Shown: positions 1-9,412, counted from the stretch's first letter. The stretch: 64,000 bases of DNA from Catalinimonas alkaloidigena (GCF_900100765.1 NZ_FNFO01000004.1:248001-312000), one strand, 5' to 3'. Translations and numbers: made by a program. The notes: generated by a model not told the origin, from the sequence alone.

Positions 1-3000
1 TCGGCGGGATACGGGTCGTCGTCGCCGTGTTCGTCCTGGAAAAAGGCAAACTGCAACCCGTCGCCTTCCGGATTGGTCAGCACAATCGAAAAGTTGTTGG
101 TATCGACCGCCTGCCCCAGTTCCTGCTGAATGTTGGCGTAGAGATCGCGGAGGTTCGGGCTCTGGACCGTCAGCCCGGCAATGGTGTGGTACAGCCGCTG
201 CGACCGCTCGGCACGGGTGCGCTCCGTGATGTCGTGCATGATGACACGGAAGGCCATCGGACGCCCGTTCTGAAACTGGCAGTTGATACTCGCCATCACG
301 TTGATGTTTTTCCCGTCGTGGGTCAGCAGCACCGTTTCGAAGCGCTCGGTAGCGCCGCCCTTCAGCAGCGATTTCAGGTAGCGTTCGATCTGCTCGCGGT
401 GTTCGGGATGGATCAACTGACTGAAGTGCAGTTGCTTGGCCTCGTCTTCGGTGTAGCCCAGCGTCGCCCGGAACGCGGTGTTGCCCGTGCGGAGCGTGCC
501 GTCGGGCGCAAAGATCATGATCAGGTCGTTCGCGTTTTCGAAGAAGTCCTGCAACTGGCGGGTGCTCTCTTCCAGGGCCTTGGCGACGCGCAGTTTTTCC
601 GTGATGTCTTCGCCCACCACCGTGGCGCGCAGTTGCCCGTCGGCGGCGTTGTTCAGGATGATGGTGTTGAACCGCACCACCCGCACTTCGCCGTTCCGAG
701 TCAGGATTTCCTGCTCGAAGTTCTGCATCAACCCTCCCGACTCGAACAACTGCTTCAGATCGGCCACGGCCTGTTCGCGCTGGTCGGGCGGAATCAGGTC
801 GAACCAGTTGCGCGCCTTCAGTTCGTCTTCCTGCCAGTCGGTGATGGTCTGGAAATAGTGGTTGGCATAGAAAAGCTGGCCTTCCTGATCCAGGTTCAGC
901 GCTACCAGCGTGGCCTTGGCCAACACGTTGTGCAGGCGCTTTTCCGACTCGATCAGGGCTTCCTGACGGCGGGCTTCTTCTTCGGCGGCGCGGCGGTCGG
1001 TGATGTCGACCGCGCACGAAATGTAGCCCCGAAACTGCCCCTGGTTGTCCACGTAGGGCACGCCGTTGTCCAGCATCCAGCGGTAGGTGCCGTCGGCGCG
1101 TTTCAGGCGGTAGTTGATTTCGAACGAACCGCGCCGCTTGAAGGCCCGGTCGAGGGTCACCAGAAAATTGGGCAGGTCGTCGGGGTGCAGGTTGTCGAGC
1201 CAGCCGTTTTCCAACGCCTGTTCGGACGTGTAGCCGGTAAACGTGAGCCACTGCCGACTGAAGAAGTTGAAGTAGTTGTTGGCGTTGGTCATCTTCATCA
1301 GCACCGGCGCGTTATCGGCCAGCGTGCGGAACTTCGCCTCACTTTCTTTCAATGCCACTTCGGCCTGCTTGCGGTCCGTGATGTTGCGGATGATGGCCAC
1401 CATCAGGAAATTGTCGGGCGTTTCGAGCGAATTGAGCGTGATCTCCGTGTCGATCAACTCGCCGTCGAGGCGCTGGTGTTGCCCTTCGAACGAAAACGAC
1501 AGCCCCTTGCGTACGGTCTGAAACCGGCTGGCGACCAGGTCGGACGACAGCGCTCCATCGGGCTGCCGCTCGGGCAGCAGCGAAAGGTAGGGCATGCCGA
1601 TCATCTCGTCGGTTACGTCGCCGAAAATTTCGGACGCGCGCTGGTTACAGTCGACCACTACGCCGTCTTCCAGGAGAAGAATGCCGTCGTTGGCGGATTC
1701 GAACAGCAGCTTGTAGCGCTCTTCGTAGTTGGTCAACTGGCCCTGCAACCGCTCGTGCGTCAGGTAGTTGCCGAGTTCTTTGCTGATGAAGTTCAGCAGC
1801 AGAATCTCTTCCCGCCGCACCCGCTCCAGCATCCGCCGGAACACCAGCACCGCCCGCAGTTGCCCTTCCGTTTCGATGGGGAAATAGAGTAGTCGTTTGT
1901 CCGGGTCGACCGGGCTGGTCGTCACCACGTTGCGGTGGTAGCGCCGCAACTGCTGAAACGTCTTGTTTTTCAGGTCCAGCTGTTGCAGGGCAGCTTCTTC
2001 GTCCGGCTCCATGTGGTACTGCCCGACCAGCCGGCCTTGTTCGGCTTCCTGATCGATCCAGTACACGCCTCCGGCCTTGATGCCGGTCAGCGATAAGGTT
2101 TTGCGCAGCGATTTGAGTAGAAACCGCTCCGCCTGCAGCTCCGACGACGCGAATTTGAGAATTTCGTTGATGTATTCGAGCTCCTTATTCCGCTGAGCAA
2201 TGTTGCGCTCTACCCGCTTCCATTCCGGAATCTCACGGTCGAAGGCAATGACCACCGTGCGCCCGCCCCAGCTGCCGCGCCGGAACGTCACTTCGCGCAG
2301 CAGTTGCTCGTCCTGGCGCGTCTGCCCGTCCCAGTCCATCCGCGCCGTTTCGCCGTTCATCGCCCGTTGCAGCAATTCGCGCACACGGTCGGCGTCGTAG
2401 TAGCTCCGTACGTGCAGCATCTGGTACGACTGCCCCACCAACTGGTCTTCCGCATAGCCGTACAGATCCAAGGCCGCCTGGTTGATACTCAGGATTTTAC
2501 CTTCGTCGTTCAGGACCAGAATGGCATCCCCACTACTCTGAAAAATGTCGCGCAGATCTTCGTAAGAGTTCTCCAAAAGCAGCTGAGAACGCCACAATTC
2601 CGTGATATCATGCGCCACCACTTGCACGAGCGCCTCCGGGCCTTCGCCCACCAGCCGGTGATGGTAGCTCAACTGACGGATTTCGCCGGCGTGATCGAAG
2701 ACCGGCAGTTGGCCATGCCCGGCCTTCTCGGACTGCAACCGGGTGATGATGCGTGGGAAGTCTTCGTGGATGTAGGAGGGCGTAATGTCCCGGATGTACA
2801 GTTCCTGTCCTTCCTGCACACCCAACATTAGACGGCCGGCGTCGTTCAGCGCCACAATGCGCCCTTCCAGATCGTGCAGGCAGACGAGGTCGTGGCTGTA
2901 CCGGCTCAACATCTCGGCGAACTGACCATCCTGCGCTATGGTCTGCGCCTGCCGGGCGCGCTTCAATTCTTCGTTCAACCGACGGATTTCGGCACGTAGT

Positions 3001-3044
3001 TCATCGGCCGTTTTTTCGTCCGGCGGATAGGTACTCTCTTTCAT
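1..3044 (-). CDS. multi-PAS/GAF sensor protein, probably histidine kinase (C-terminus outside window)
   Basis: The minus-strand frame is open from the ATG at 3044 to the window edge, so at least 1014 residues are present and the C-terminus is missing. Reading the reverse strand gives six PAS-like units (about 48-150, 160-270, 440-560, 565-690, 697-815, 825-945), a GAF-like segment between the second and third (about 290-430), and the start of a second GAF-like segment from about 948. PAC-type signatures such as YRWMLDNGVPYVDNQGQFRG confirm the family. There is no signal peptide or membrane segment, so it should be a cytoplasmic sensor of redox, ligand or light cues. Proteins of this shape usually end in HisKA/HATPase_c, but that part is not visible; a diguanylate cyclase or other output is possible. 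A candidate -7 box lies about 120 bases upstream. Confidence 0.85.
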   Translation of the reverse strand, partial: MKESTYPPDEKTADELRAEIRRLNEELKRARQAQTIAQDGQFAEMLSRYSHDLVCLHDLEGRIVALNDAGRLMLGVQEGQELYIRDITPSYIHEDFPRIITRLQSEKAGHGQLPVFDHAGEIRQLSYHHRLVGEGPEALVQVVAHDITELWRSQLLLENSYEDLRDIFQSSGDAILVLNDEGKILSINQAALDLYGYAEDQLVGQSYQMLHVRSYYDADRVRELLQRAMNGETARMDWDGQTRQDEQLLREVTFRRGSWGGRTVVIAFDREIPEWKRVERNIAQRNKELEYINEILKFASSELQAERFLLKSLRKTLSLTGIKAGGVYWIDQEAEQGRLVGQYHMEPDEEAALQQLDLKNKTFQQLRRYHRNVVTTSPVDPDKRLLYFPIETEGQLRAVLVFRRMLERVRREEILLLNFISKELGNYLTHERLQGQLTNYEERYKLLFESANDGILLLEDGVVVDCNQRASEIFGDVTDEMIGMPYLSLLPERQPDGALSSDLVASRFQTVRKGLSFSFEGQHQRLDGELIDTEITLNSLETPDNFLMVAIIRNITDRKQAEVALKESEAKFRTLADNAPVLMKMTNANNYFNFFSRQWLTFTGYTSEQALENGWLDNLHPDDLPNFLVTLDRAFKRRGSFEINYRLKRADGTYRWMLDNGVPYVDNQGQFRGYISCAVDITDRRAAEEEARRQEALIESEKRLHNVLAKATLVALNLDQEGQLFYANHYFQTITDWQEDELKARNWFDLIPPDQREQAVADLKQLFESGGLMQNFEQEILTRNGEVRVVRFNTIILNNAADGQLRATVVGEDITEKLRVAKALEESTRQLQDFFENANDLIMIFAPDGTLRTGNTAFRATLGYTEDEAKQLHFSQLIHPEHREQIERYLKSLLKGGATERFETVLLTHDGKNINVMASINCQFQNGRPMAFRVIMHDITERTRAERSQRLYHTIAGLTVQSPNLRDLYANIQQELGQAVDTNNFSIVLTNPEGDGLQFAFFQDEHGDDDPYPA

Positions 3045-3163
3045 AGGACTTGGGGGAACAACCGGCCACTGTCACGATAACCTGCTGTGAATGAGACATT
3101 TTCTTACACACAATTACGGTAGGTTCCACAACACAACATACAGCTTTTTCGGTCCATTTCTAA

Positions 3164-3171
3164 CAAAGGTA
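3164..3171 (-). promoter_or_regulatory. candidate -7 box for the PAS sensor
   Basis: The reverse strand reads TACCTTTG, matching the Bacteroidota -7 consensus TAnnTTTG. It would give a leader of about 110 bases. No clear -33 TTTG is seen, so this is tentative. Confidence 0.35.
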
Positions 3172-3321
3172 ATAAATCGGGCATGCGCTCGGTTTTCCGT
3201 CATACGACGCCGGGCAGCCCCCTATTGTTCTGTTCCCAAAGGGTACTATTCTTTCAACGGGGAATCCAACCGAAACTTATGTGCCCCAATCCGTACATCC
3301 CGCTTTTCTTCAATTCCCTCC

Positions 3322-3329
3322 TATCTTTG
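3322..3329 (+). promoter_or_regulatory. -7 promoter box TATCTTTG
   Basis: This is an exact TAnnTTTG match ending five bases before the GTG at 3335. It fixes the downstream start and implies a leaderless glycosyltransferase mRNA. No good -33 element is visible. Confidence 0.65.
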
Positions 3330-3334
3330 CCACC

Positions 3335-4489
3335 GTGCCACACCGCCTCCTGTTCACCGTTACCACCGACCTCAGCTACGACCAGCGCATGCAACGCATC
3401 TGCACCACGCTGGCCGAACAAGGCTACGACGTACACCTGTGCGGACGTCAGCGGGCGGCGTCCGTGCCGCTGCGGGACACGCCCTACCGCCAGACCCGCC
3501 TGCGCTGCTGGTTCGACAAGGGGAAATTGTTTTATCTGGAATACAACGTCCGGCTGTTTTTCTGGTTGCTGCGGCAACCCGCCGACGCCCTCTGCGGCAT
3601 CGACCTGGATACGGCTCTGCCCGCCTGGCTGGTGGCGCGCCTCAAACGGATTCCGTTCGTGTTCGACGCCCACGAACATTTTACGGAGATGGAAGAAGTG
3701 GTGCGCCGGCCGCTGGTGCAACGCATCTGGCAGGCGGTAGAAGCGCTGGTGGTGCCCCGCACCCGGTATGCCTACACCGTGGGGCCTTCGATTGCGCGCT
3801 TGCTGGAAGAAAAATACGGGACGCCGTTTGCAGTGATCCGCAACGTCAGCCCGTTGCGTACGACCGAGGTGACGCCTCAGGCCGCCGAAGTGCCCTATCT
3901 GCTGTACGTAGGGGCTGTGAACGAAGGGCGTGGCCTGGAAGAGTTGCTGGCGGTGATGCCGCACCTCCCCTGTCACCTCTACATTTGCGGCGAAGGCGAC
4001 CGGCTGGAGGCGCTGAAGGCGCAGGCCCAAGCGCTGCATCTGAACGAGAAGGTGCGTTTTTTCGGGTACGTGGAGCCGCACCGGTTGCCTCCGCTTTTGG
4101 CCGGGGCCACGGCAGGCTACCTGATGCTGACCAACCAGGGATTGAGTTACTATTACTCACTGGCAAACAAGTTTTTCGATTATCTGCACGCCGGGATTCC
4201 GCAGATTACCGTCGACTTCCCCGAGTACCGCGCACTCAACGCCCAATACGAAGTTGCCCTCCTGACCGAACTCCGTCCCGAAGCCATCCGGGCGGCCGTC
4301 GAAACGCTGTGGTACGACCGCGCCTTTTACGAACGCCTTGCGGAGAACGCACGTCGGGCACGGCACGAACTCAACTGGCAGCGCGAATCGCAGAAACTGC
4401 TTCGGTTTTACGAGGGCGTATTTGCCGGTGCAGGTGCCGTAGCATCGGCCGAAGGCGCTTCGTCCGTAGGCGTTACGCCCTCGAAATAG
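3335..4489 (+). CDS. glycosyltransferase, GT4-like (group 1)
   Basis: The product of 384 residues is a probable retaining sugar transferase with a GT-B fold, acting at the cytoplasmic face on a surface polysaccharide or glycolipid; donor and acceptor are unknown. The C-terminal half carries the group 1 pattern: LLYVGAVNEGRGLEELL opens the nucleotide-sugar domain, followed by a 'YICGEGD' strand, and NKFFDYLHAGIPQI is the usual donor-loop region. I chose the GTG at 3335 rather than the in-frame GTG at 3281 because a -7 box lies between them. There is no signal peptide. The last 82 bases overlap the 3' end of the convergent dehydrogenase, and its final ~18 residues are Ala/Ser/Gly-rich and probably not structured. 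Confidence 0.82.
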   Translation: MPHRLLFTVTTDLSYDQRMQRICTTLAEQGYDVHLCGRQRAASVPLRDTPYRQTRLRCWFDKGKLFYLEYNVRLFFWLLRQPADALCGIDLDTALPAWLVARLKRIPFVFDAHEHFTEMEEVVRRPLVQRIWQAVEALVVPRTRYAYTVGPSIARLLEEKYGTPFAVIRNVSPLRTTEVTPQAAEVPYLLYVGAVNEGRGLEELLAVMPHLPCHLYICGEGDRLEALKAQAQALHLNEKVRFFGYVEPHRLPPLLAGATAGYLMLTNQGLSYYYSLANKFFDYLHAGIPQITVDFPEYRALNAQYEVALLTELRPEAIRAAVETLWYDRAFYERLAENARRARHELNWQRESQKLLRFYEGVFAGAGAVASAEGASSVGVTPSK

Positions 4490-5340
4490 TCGGTGATGTC
4501 GGTGAGTTTCTCGCAGATGTCCCACAAGCGGCGGGCCGTTTCCGGGTCGTAAGTTTCGCGGGCCGACCGCTTCGGAACGCATTTGTCCCAGTATTGTCCG
4601 CTTACGCCCTGCACCACGGGCGACGACGCCAGAAAGATGTTGGTTCGGGCACCTTCGGCCGGGGTTACGCCTCCGGCGCGGCGCACTTTCCACGCCAGAC
4701 TGTGCAACGAAATGGTGTGCTTCACGCCGATGTCGGTCTTCACGAGGCCGGGTTGCACCGCGTTGATGGTCAGTTGATTCATGCCCCGCGCCCGCAAGCG
4801 GCGGTTCAGTTCGCGCACAAACAGCACGTTGGCTCGTTTGGATTGCGCGTAGGCACGCAACCCGTGGTACCGGTGCGTCAGGTTCAGGTCGTCGAAATGG
4901 ATGTGGGTCTGGAAATGCGAATCGGAACTCACGCAGACGATGCGCCCGTCATCTGACCGGCTCAGGGCGGGAAGCAATTCGTGCGTCAGTAAAAAGTAGG
5001 CCAGGTGATTCACGGCAAACTGTGTCTCGACGCCTTCTTTCGTCAGACGGAGGTCCGACAGCCAGATGCCCGCGTTGTTGACCAGCACGTCGATGCGCGG
5101 GTGCTGCACACGAATGGCCGCCGCCGCTTTCCGAATCTGATCCTGCACCGCCAGATCGGCCGCCACGGCCGTCACCTTCGTGCTGCCCGTCGCTTCGCGG
5201 ATGCGATCGACCGTACGTTGACCTTTCTCCGTGGTGCGGCACACCAGAATGACCGATGCGCCTTTGGCGGCCAGTGCTTTGGCCGTTTCGTAACCGATGC
5301 CGGTGTTGGCCCCCGTTACGACACATACTTTTCCTTCCAT
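4408..5340 (-). CDS. short-chain dehydrogenase/reductase (retinol dehydrogenase-like)
   Basis: This 310-residue NAD(P)-dependent oxidoreductase has the classical Rossmann features: TGANTGIG (cofactor loop) near residue 10, NNAG near residue 85, a serine in VSSDSH, and the YAQSK catalytic Tyr/Lys motif. The fold and the C-terminal WDKC.P...A segment resemble the retinol dehydrogenase 11-14/WW-oxidoreductase subgroup, but the substrate cannot be read from sequence. The ATG at 5340 is preferred over an upstream in-frame start at 5370 because a -7 box sits at 5348-5355. The C-terminal ~25 residues are Pro/Ala/Thr-rich and lie antisense to the end of the neighbouring glycosyltransferase. Confidence 0.85.
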   Translation of the reverse strand: MEGKVCVVTGANTGIGYETAKALAAKGASVILVCRTTEKGQRTVDRIREATGSTKVTAVAADLAVQDQIRKAAAAIRVQHPRIDVLVNNAGIWLSDLRLTKEGVETQFAVNHLAYFLLTHELLPALSRSDDGRIVCVSSDSHFQTHIHFDDLNLTHRYHGLRAYAQSKRANVLFVRELNRRLRARGMNQLTINAVQPGLVKTDIGVKHTISLHSLAWKVRRAGGVTPAEGARTNIFLASSPVVQGVSGQYWDKCVPKRSARETYDPETARRLWDICEKLTDITDYFEGVTPTDEAPSADATAPAPANTPS

Positions 5341-5347
5341 AGTGGGC

Positions 5348-5355
5348 CAAAAGTA
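5348..5355 (-). promoter_or_regulatory. -7 promoter box TACTTTTG
   Basis: This exact TAnnTTTG match on the minus strand ends seven bases before the ATG at 5340, so the dehydrogenase transcript should be essentially leaderless. Confidence 0.6.
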
Positions 5356-5495
5356 GCTACTTCCCCGCAAAGCCGCCGTGCTGTTGCGCCATCGTGTATT
5401 TTTACCGTCCGTCGCCCCAACTTTTTACCGGCAACCGCGGTTAAGAGGAAGTTGAACGGCGCCAGACGTCCGTCGAATCCAAAGAAACACACCCC

Positions 5496-5912
5496 ATGGG
5501 CATGATCCCGATCGGGTTGGCAGCAGCCGTTTTTGTACTGCTCCTGACCCTACTAAGTTATAATACCTTGCGCACGCACCTGGCGCAACTGCAGGCCCTG
5601 GCCACGCAGGCCACCGAACTGCTACGCACGTGGAACCAGCAACTAGAACTGGTGGAATCCGGCACCAGTACGGCGGAGGCTGCCCCCCTGCGTGTTCCGG
5701 TCGAAACCTGGGCCAACCAGCCCGAAATGTTTCTGCACAAGGTCCCGGATCTTTTTTCGGCCACGCCGGCGGAACTGAGCGGACTGGCGCAAGACCTGCG
5801 TACCCTCTGGCAACAGGGGCGCTCGGCGCTGCTGCACTACAACGGCCTGGTGTCCAAAGGACCGACGCGTGTGGTGGCGCGCTGGTTCGGCTTTCGCCCG
5901 ATCAGCGGCTAG
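5496..5912 (+). CDS. small membrane-anchored LemA-like protein
   Basis: The 138-residue product begins with one hydrophobic segment (about residues 4-22), followed by a helical region and a C-terminal block ALLHYNGLVSKGPTRVVARWFGFRP. That block matches the end of LemA-family proteins (YN..V...P..L.A..FGF.P). LemA proteins are usually 180-200 residues with an N-terminal membrane helix; this one is short and diverged in the middle. Function is unknown. A second ATG two codons downstream is an equally possible start. It converges on the GNAT gene with only nine bases between the stop codons. Confidence 0.6.
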   Translation: MGMIPIGLAAAVFVLLLTLLSYNTLRTHLAQLQALATQATELLRTWNQQLELVESGTSTAEAAPLRVPVETWANQPEMFLHKVPDLFSATPAELSGLAQDLRTLWQQGRSALLHYNGLVSKGPTRVVARWFGFRPISG

Positions 5913-5921
5913 GCGGAGGGC

Positions 5922-6425
5922 TCACAAGTTTTCGAACGCCGGATGGTAGTAAACTGTCCCGGCGACACCCCGCAAAGCACCAGGGCGTAGTTCCTGCAAC
6001 AGGAACACCTCGTCGGGCACGTCGTACTCGCTACGGAGGGCGTAACGCGCCGCGGCCACAAAGCCAAATTTCGGATAATAGTCCGGGTGACCCAACACCA
6101 ACACGGCATCGACACCCCGCTGTCGACACGCCTCCAGTCCGGCCTGCACCAGCGCCGCGCCGACTCCCTGCCGCTGCCAGGCCGGTAGCACCGCCATCGG
6201 GGCCAGCCCCATCAGGACGAGCGCGGGATGCCCGGGCAGGCGCATGGGCGAAAATAAAATGTGGCCAACCACGCGTCCTTCCGCTTCGGCTACCCACGAC
6301 ACCAACGGCGATGCCTGCGCACGCAAGTCCTCTACCAACCGGGCTTCGGTGGTGGTTTCGAAAGCGGCCGTATGCACCGCACGGATGGCGGCCTGATCGC
6401 CGGCTTGTTCCTGACGAATCTTCAT
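5922..6425 (-). CDS. GNAT-family N-acetyltransferase (YhbS-like)
   Basis: The 167-residue protein has the GNAT core. A start such as IRQEQAGDQAAIRAVHTAAF gives the first strand and helices, and LAPMAVLPAWQRQGVGAALVQAGL contains the acetyl-CoA loop (Q-R-Q-G-V-G). It is followed by VLVLGHPDYYPKFGF, the signature of the COG3153/YhbS subgroup. Acceptor is unknown. It starts six bases after the stop of the MscS gene on the same strand, so the two are probably cotranscribed. Confidence 0.85.
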   Translation of the reverse strand: MKIRQEQAGDQAAIRAVHTAAFETTTEARLVEDLRAQASPLVSWVAEAEGRVVGHILFSPMRLPGHPALVLMGLAPMAVLPAWQRQGVGAALVQAGLEACRQRGVDAVLVLGHPDYYPKFGFVAAARYALRSEYDVPDEVFLLQELRPGALRGVAGTVYYHPAFENL

Positions 6426-6431
6426 CTTGTT

Positions 6432-8255
6432 TTATCCTGCCTCTTTTCCGACTTTTTGCCCGTTAGGGTGGATTACTCGGGTCCGCACGTCCTCCGTCAC
6501 CACTATGCGGCGCCGGGGCAGGTGACGGCCTTCGTTGAGATCACGCACGTAGGCTACCAATTTTTCGCGGAGTTCGCAATGCAGATCCCAGGCGGAGGCC
6601 GCATCTTTCGCGCTGCACAGCGCACGTACTTCCATTGTTTCGTCTTCAACCGAAGTCACTTGCACCACCGGCGGAATCCGCTCGTCCCACAGGTCGGACT
6701 CCTGCAGCAGGGTTTCGAATTTATGCCGAATCTGATCCACGTCCAGCGTATAATCCGCGTGGAGGTAGATCGGCTTGATCAGGTGCGAATTGCGCATGGT
6801 CCAGTTTTCGAACGGTTTGGAGATGAAATACCGCAGCGGCACCACCACGCGACGCTTGTCCCAGGTTTTGATCAGGATGTAGGTATAAGTAATCTCCTCG
6901 ACGTAGCCCCAGTTGTCCTCGTACAAAACGCTGTCGCCGATGCGCACAGGCTTGGTCAGGGCGATCTGGATGCTGGCGACAATGTTGCCCAGAAGCGGCT
7001 GCGCGGCAATGCCGAGGATGACGGTGGCCGCGCCGGCCGAAGCCATCAGCGACAACCCGAAGGTTTGCAGGGCACGAAACTGGCTGAAAATGATTCCCAG
7101 GCCGAGCAAAAAGACGATAAACAACAACACCCGCCGTCCGACCGAAAGGTAGGTCAGCCACTGTTGCTGGTCTGCGCCGTCTTCGCCGGCCAGCTCTTTG
7201 ATGTCGCCCTGGCGCGTATCGCGGGCCACGCTCTCGGTAAAGTACTCGATGGCCCGCATGGCCAGCCACAGAAACGACGTAATCAACAACACGAGCAGGG
7301 TCATGTCCACGCCCGCGGGTAACGACAGCACCAGCTTCGCGAGGATGAACAAGAGCAAGATGCTGATAAACAGCGCGAAAGGCGTAGCCACCCGATCGCC
7401 GATGCCCCACGTCCAGTACGAATCGGCCCTGGCAAATTGCCGCTTGGTTATTTTCCGTACTCCCCAGGCCAACAGGCTGACCAGCCCGATCGCGACCAGA
7501 AACGCCAGCCAGACCCACAGCGACGTTCGTCCCATAAACTTGGCGCGGGCCCACGTCGGCATCATCCGATCGATGGGGCCGGGGCCGTACCGGTAAAAAA
7601 GAGCCGGAATGTTTTCGACCGTTTGGGGCGAGAAGACCCAGACCGGCGATGCTTCTTTTACTTTGACGCGTTGCAGCCGGATGGCAACATCGCGTCCGTC
7701 GAGGTCGAGCGCCCCGATGCGAATGCTGCGGCGCGGCATCCCGACCAAGGGATCGTTGGGCATGGAAGGTTCGGTGCTGGCCCCGTCGGGCCGATCCGGC
7801 AAACTCTCCCAATCGAAGCCAATTTGTTTGTCTAATACGTAATAAAAATTGGTGGCGAGGATTCTGGCCTTTGCGGCCTGTTCGCCTTGAGGCACCAGAT
7901 TCAGGTTCAGCACGCGCGCGGCTTCGTCGAAATCGCGGGCCCGCCCCGCCCGCACAAAGTGCTCCAGGGCCGCCTGGGGCGATTGCAGGTTGGGCCGCTG
8001 CGGCGGCGCAGGCAACCCGGCGTTCAACTTTTTCAGGACGTAATAAGCCTCGTTGTATTCGGTAATGGCGTCAGAGCCCTCGGACAGCTTTTCTACCCGG
8101 GTTTGGGCCGAAACCGAATCGGGGGCGGAAACGGCCGAGTCGCCCGAAAGGCCCACCTGGGCATAACCGGCCCCCAACGGGAGGAAGAAAAAAAGGCAAG
8201 CAAAAAGCGAATTGTGCTGACGGTATAGCGGAATCAGTAAACTTCTCAAATTCAT
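6432..8255 (-). CDS. MscS-family mechanosensitive ion channel with extracytoplasmic N-terminal domain
   Basis: The 607-residue protein begins with a signal peptide (about 1-32, ending AGYA-Q), then a soluble region of roughly 210 residues, four membrane helices (about 245-267, 292-312, 317-339, 375-393) and the MscS pore helix and beta domain (about 399-480: GLSLMASAGAATVILGIAAQ, then KPVRIGDSV, EEITYTYI, VVVPLRYFISKPFENWT). It should release solutes on hypo-osmotic shock. An in-frame extension to 8462 exists, but the signal peptide argues for the ATG at 8255. The N-terminal domain (ALEHFVRAGRARDFDEAARVLNL) resembles the extracytoplasmic module of long MscS relatives. The GNAT gene follows directly. 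Confidence 0.88.
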   Translation of the reverse strand: MNLRSLLIPLYRQHNSLFACLFFFLPLGAGYAQVGLSGDSAVSAPDSVSAQTRVEKLSEGSDAITEYNEAYYVLKKLNAGLPAPPQRPNLQSPQAALEHFVRAGRARDFDEAARVLNLNLVPQGEQAAKARILATNFYYVLDKQIGFDWESLPDRPDGASTEPSMPNDPLVGMPRRSIRIGALDLDGRDVAIRLQRVKVKEASPVWVFSPQTVENIPALFYRYGPGPIDRMMPTWARAKFMGRTSLWVWLAFLVAIGLVSLLAWGVRKITKRQFARADSYWTWGIGDRVATPFALFISILLLFILAKLVLSLPAGVDMTLLVLLITSFLWLAMRAIEYFTESVARDTRQGDIKELAGEDGADQQQWLTYLSVGRRVLLFIVFLLGLGIIFSQFRALQTFGLSLMASAGAATVILGIAAQPLLGNIVASIQIALTKPVRIGDSVLYEDNWGYVEEITYTYILIKTWDKRRVVVPLRYFISKPFENWTMRNSHLIKPIYLHADYTLDVDQIRHKFETLLQESDLWDERIPPVVQVTSVEDETMEVRALCSAKDAASAWDLHCELREKLVAYVRDLNEGRHLPRRRIVVTEDVRTRVIHPNGQKVGKEAG

Positions 8256-8501
8256 GTAAAGGTCTGGATCGTAACGGTTACAGCAAGGCCCTGCCTCCAC
8301 GCCCGACCATTGCCGGATGGAGCGCAACAGAAGCTCTACTGCAAGTGGGAGGTTTCGTAAAAGGTAGCTGGTGGGCAGGTTGACTCTTCTTCTCTTTACG
8401 ACCCATGCCCCCACGGCTGTTACACACAATCGTATCGAAAGAAATGATGAGGTCATTGCCAAAACCGATACCGGTCGGCACGCGCATCAAAGCTGCCCCC
8501 T

Positions 8502-9407
8502 CTACCGCATGGCGTTCGTGAGCCAGGAGACGATTTCGTCCCGGTCCTGAGGCGCATACCAGCGTACGTGCGGGTCTTTCCGGAACCAGGTCAGTTGCCG
8601 CTTGGCGTAACGGCGGGTGTTGCGCTTTAACAGACGTACGGCTTCGTCCCAATCGTAATGCCCCTCCATCCAGCCGAAAATTTCCTGGTACCCGACGGTT
8701 TGCAGGGCCGTCAGGTGGCGGTAGGGAAACAGCGCTTCGGCCTCTTGTTGCAGTCCGGCTTCCAGCATCAGCTCGACACGCCGGTCGATGCGCGCGTACA
8801 AGGTTTCGCGGGGCAGCGTCAACCCGATTTTGTGCACGCGAAACGGCCGCGCCTGCGGGGTGGCCCGCCGAAACGAGGAAAAGGGCCGCCCGGTACTGAG
8901 ACACACTTCCAGCGCCCGAATGACCCGATGCGGATTTTGCAGATCGGCGGTGAGGCAGTAGTCCGGATCGCGTCGGCAGAGTTCGTCCGTGAGCGACGCA
9001 AGGCCTTCCTGTTGCCAGCGGTCGGTCAGTTGCTCGCGCAGTTGGGGAGCTGCGGGAGGCACTTCGTCGAGGCCTTCGGTAACGGCGCGCACGTAGAGTC
9101 CGGAGCCGCCCGTCATCAGCGCGACCGGGTAGCGCTGGTACAGGTGGGCCAGGGTGGCCAGCGCCTCGCGCTCAAACGCTCCGACGCTGTAGGCATCCTG
9201 AATGGAAAGGGAATCGACAAAGTGGTGCGGCACGCCGCTTTGCTCTTCCGGGGTAGGTTTTGCCGTACCGATGGCCATTTCGCGGTAGAATTGCCGGGCA
9301 TCGGCCGAAAGGATTTCGCAGCCGAAGTGTTGCGCTAATTGGACCGAAAGGGCCGTTTTTCCTACGGCCGTAGGCCCTACGACCACGATCAGGTGCTGTG
9401 ACGACAT
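8502..9407 (-). CDS. miaA: tRNA dimethylallyltransferase
   Basis: The 301-residue enzyme adds a dimethylallyl group to N6 of A37 in tRNAs reading UNN codons. Visible motifs: P-loop GPTAVGKT (11-18), SADARQFYREMAIGTAKP (the MiaA DSRQ.Y....IGTAKP motif with Ala for Ser), VPHHF, MTGGSGLYVRAV, and the C-terminal KRNTRRYAKRQLTWFRKD. Length is normal. A -7 box lies five bases before the ATG, so the mRNA is probably leaderless. It is transcribed divergently from the fatty-acid hydroxylase gene. Confidence 0.95.
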   Translation of the reverse strand: MSSQHLIVVVGPTAVGKTALSVQLAQHFGCEILSADARQFYREMAIGTAKPTPEEQSGVPHHFVDSLSIQDAYSVGAFEREALATLAHLYQRYPVALMTGGSGLYVRAVTEGLDEVPPAAPQLREQLTDRWQQEGLASLTDELCRRDPDYCLTADLQNPHRVIRALEVCLSTGRPFSSFRRATPQARPFRVHKIGLTLPRETLYARIDRRVELMLEAGLQQEAEALFPYRHLTALQTVGYQEIFGWMEGHYDWDEAVRLLKRNTRRYAKRQLTWFRKDPHVRWYAPQDRDEIVSWLTNAMR

Positions 9408-9412
9408 GCGGC

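Noticed and set aside
27-1892. 621-codon open frame on the plus strand
   Set aside because: It is the antisense shadow of the PAS sensor; the minus strand gives clear PAS/PAC and GAF motifs.
3091-4956. 621-codon open frame on the plus strand across the glycosyltransferase and dehydrogenase
   Set aside because: It has Arg/Pro/Ala-rich shadow composition and no domain, and it overlaps two genes with clear motifs.
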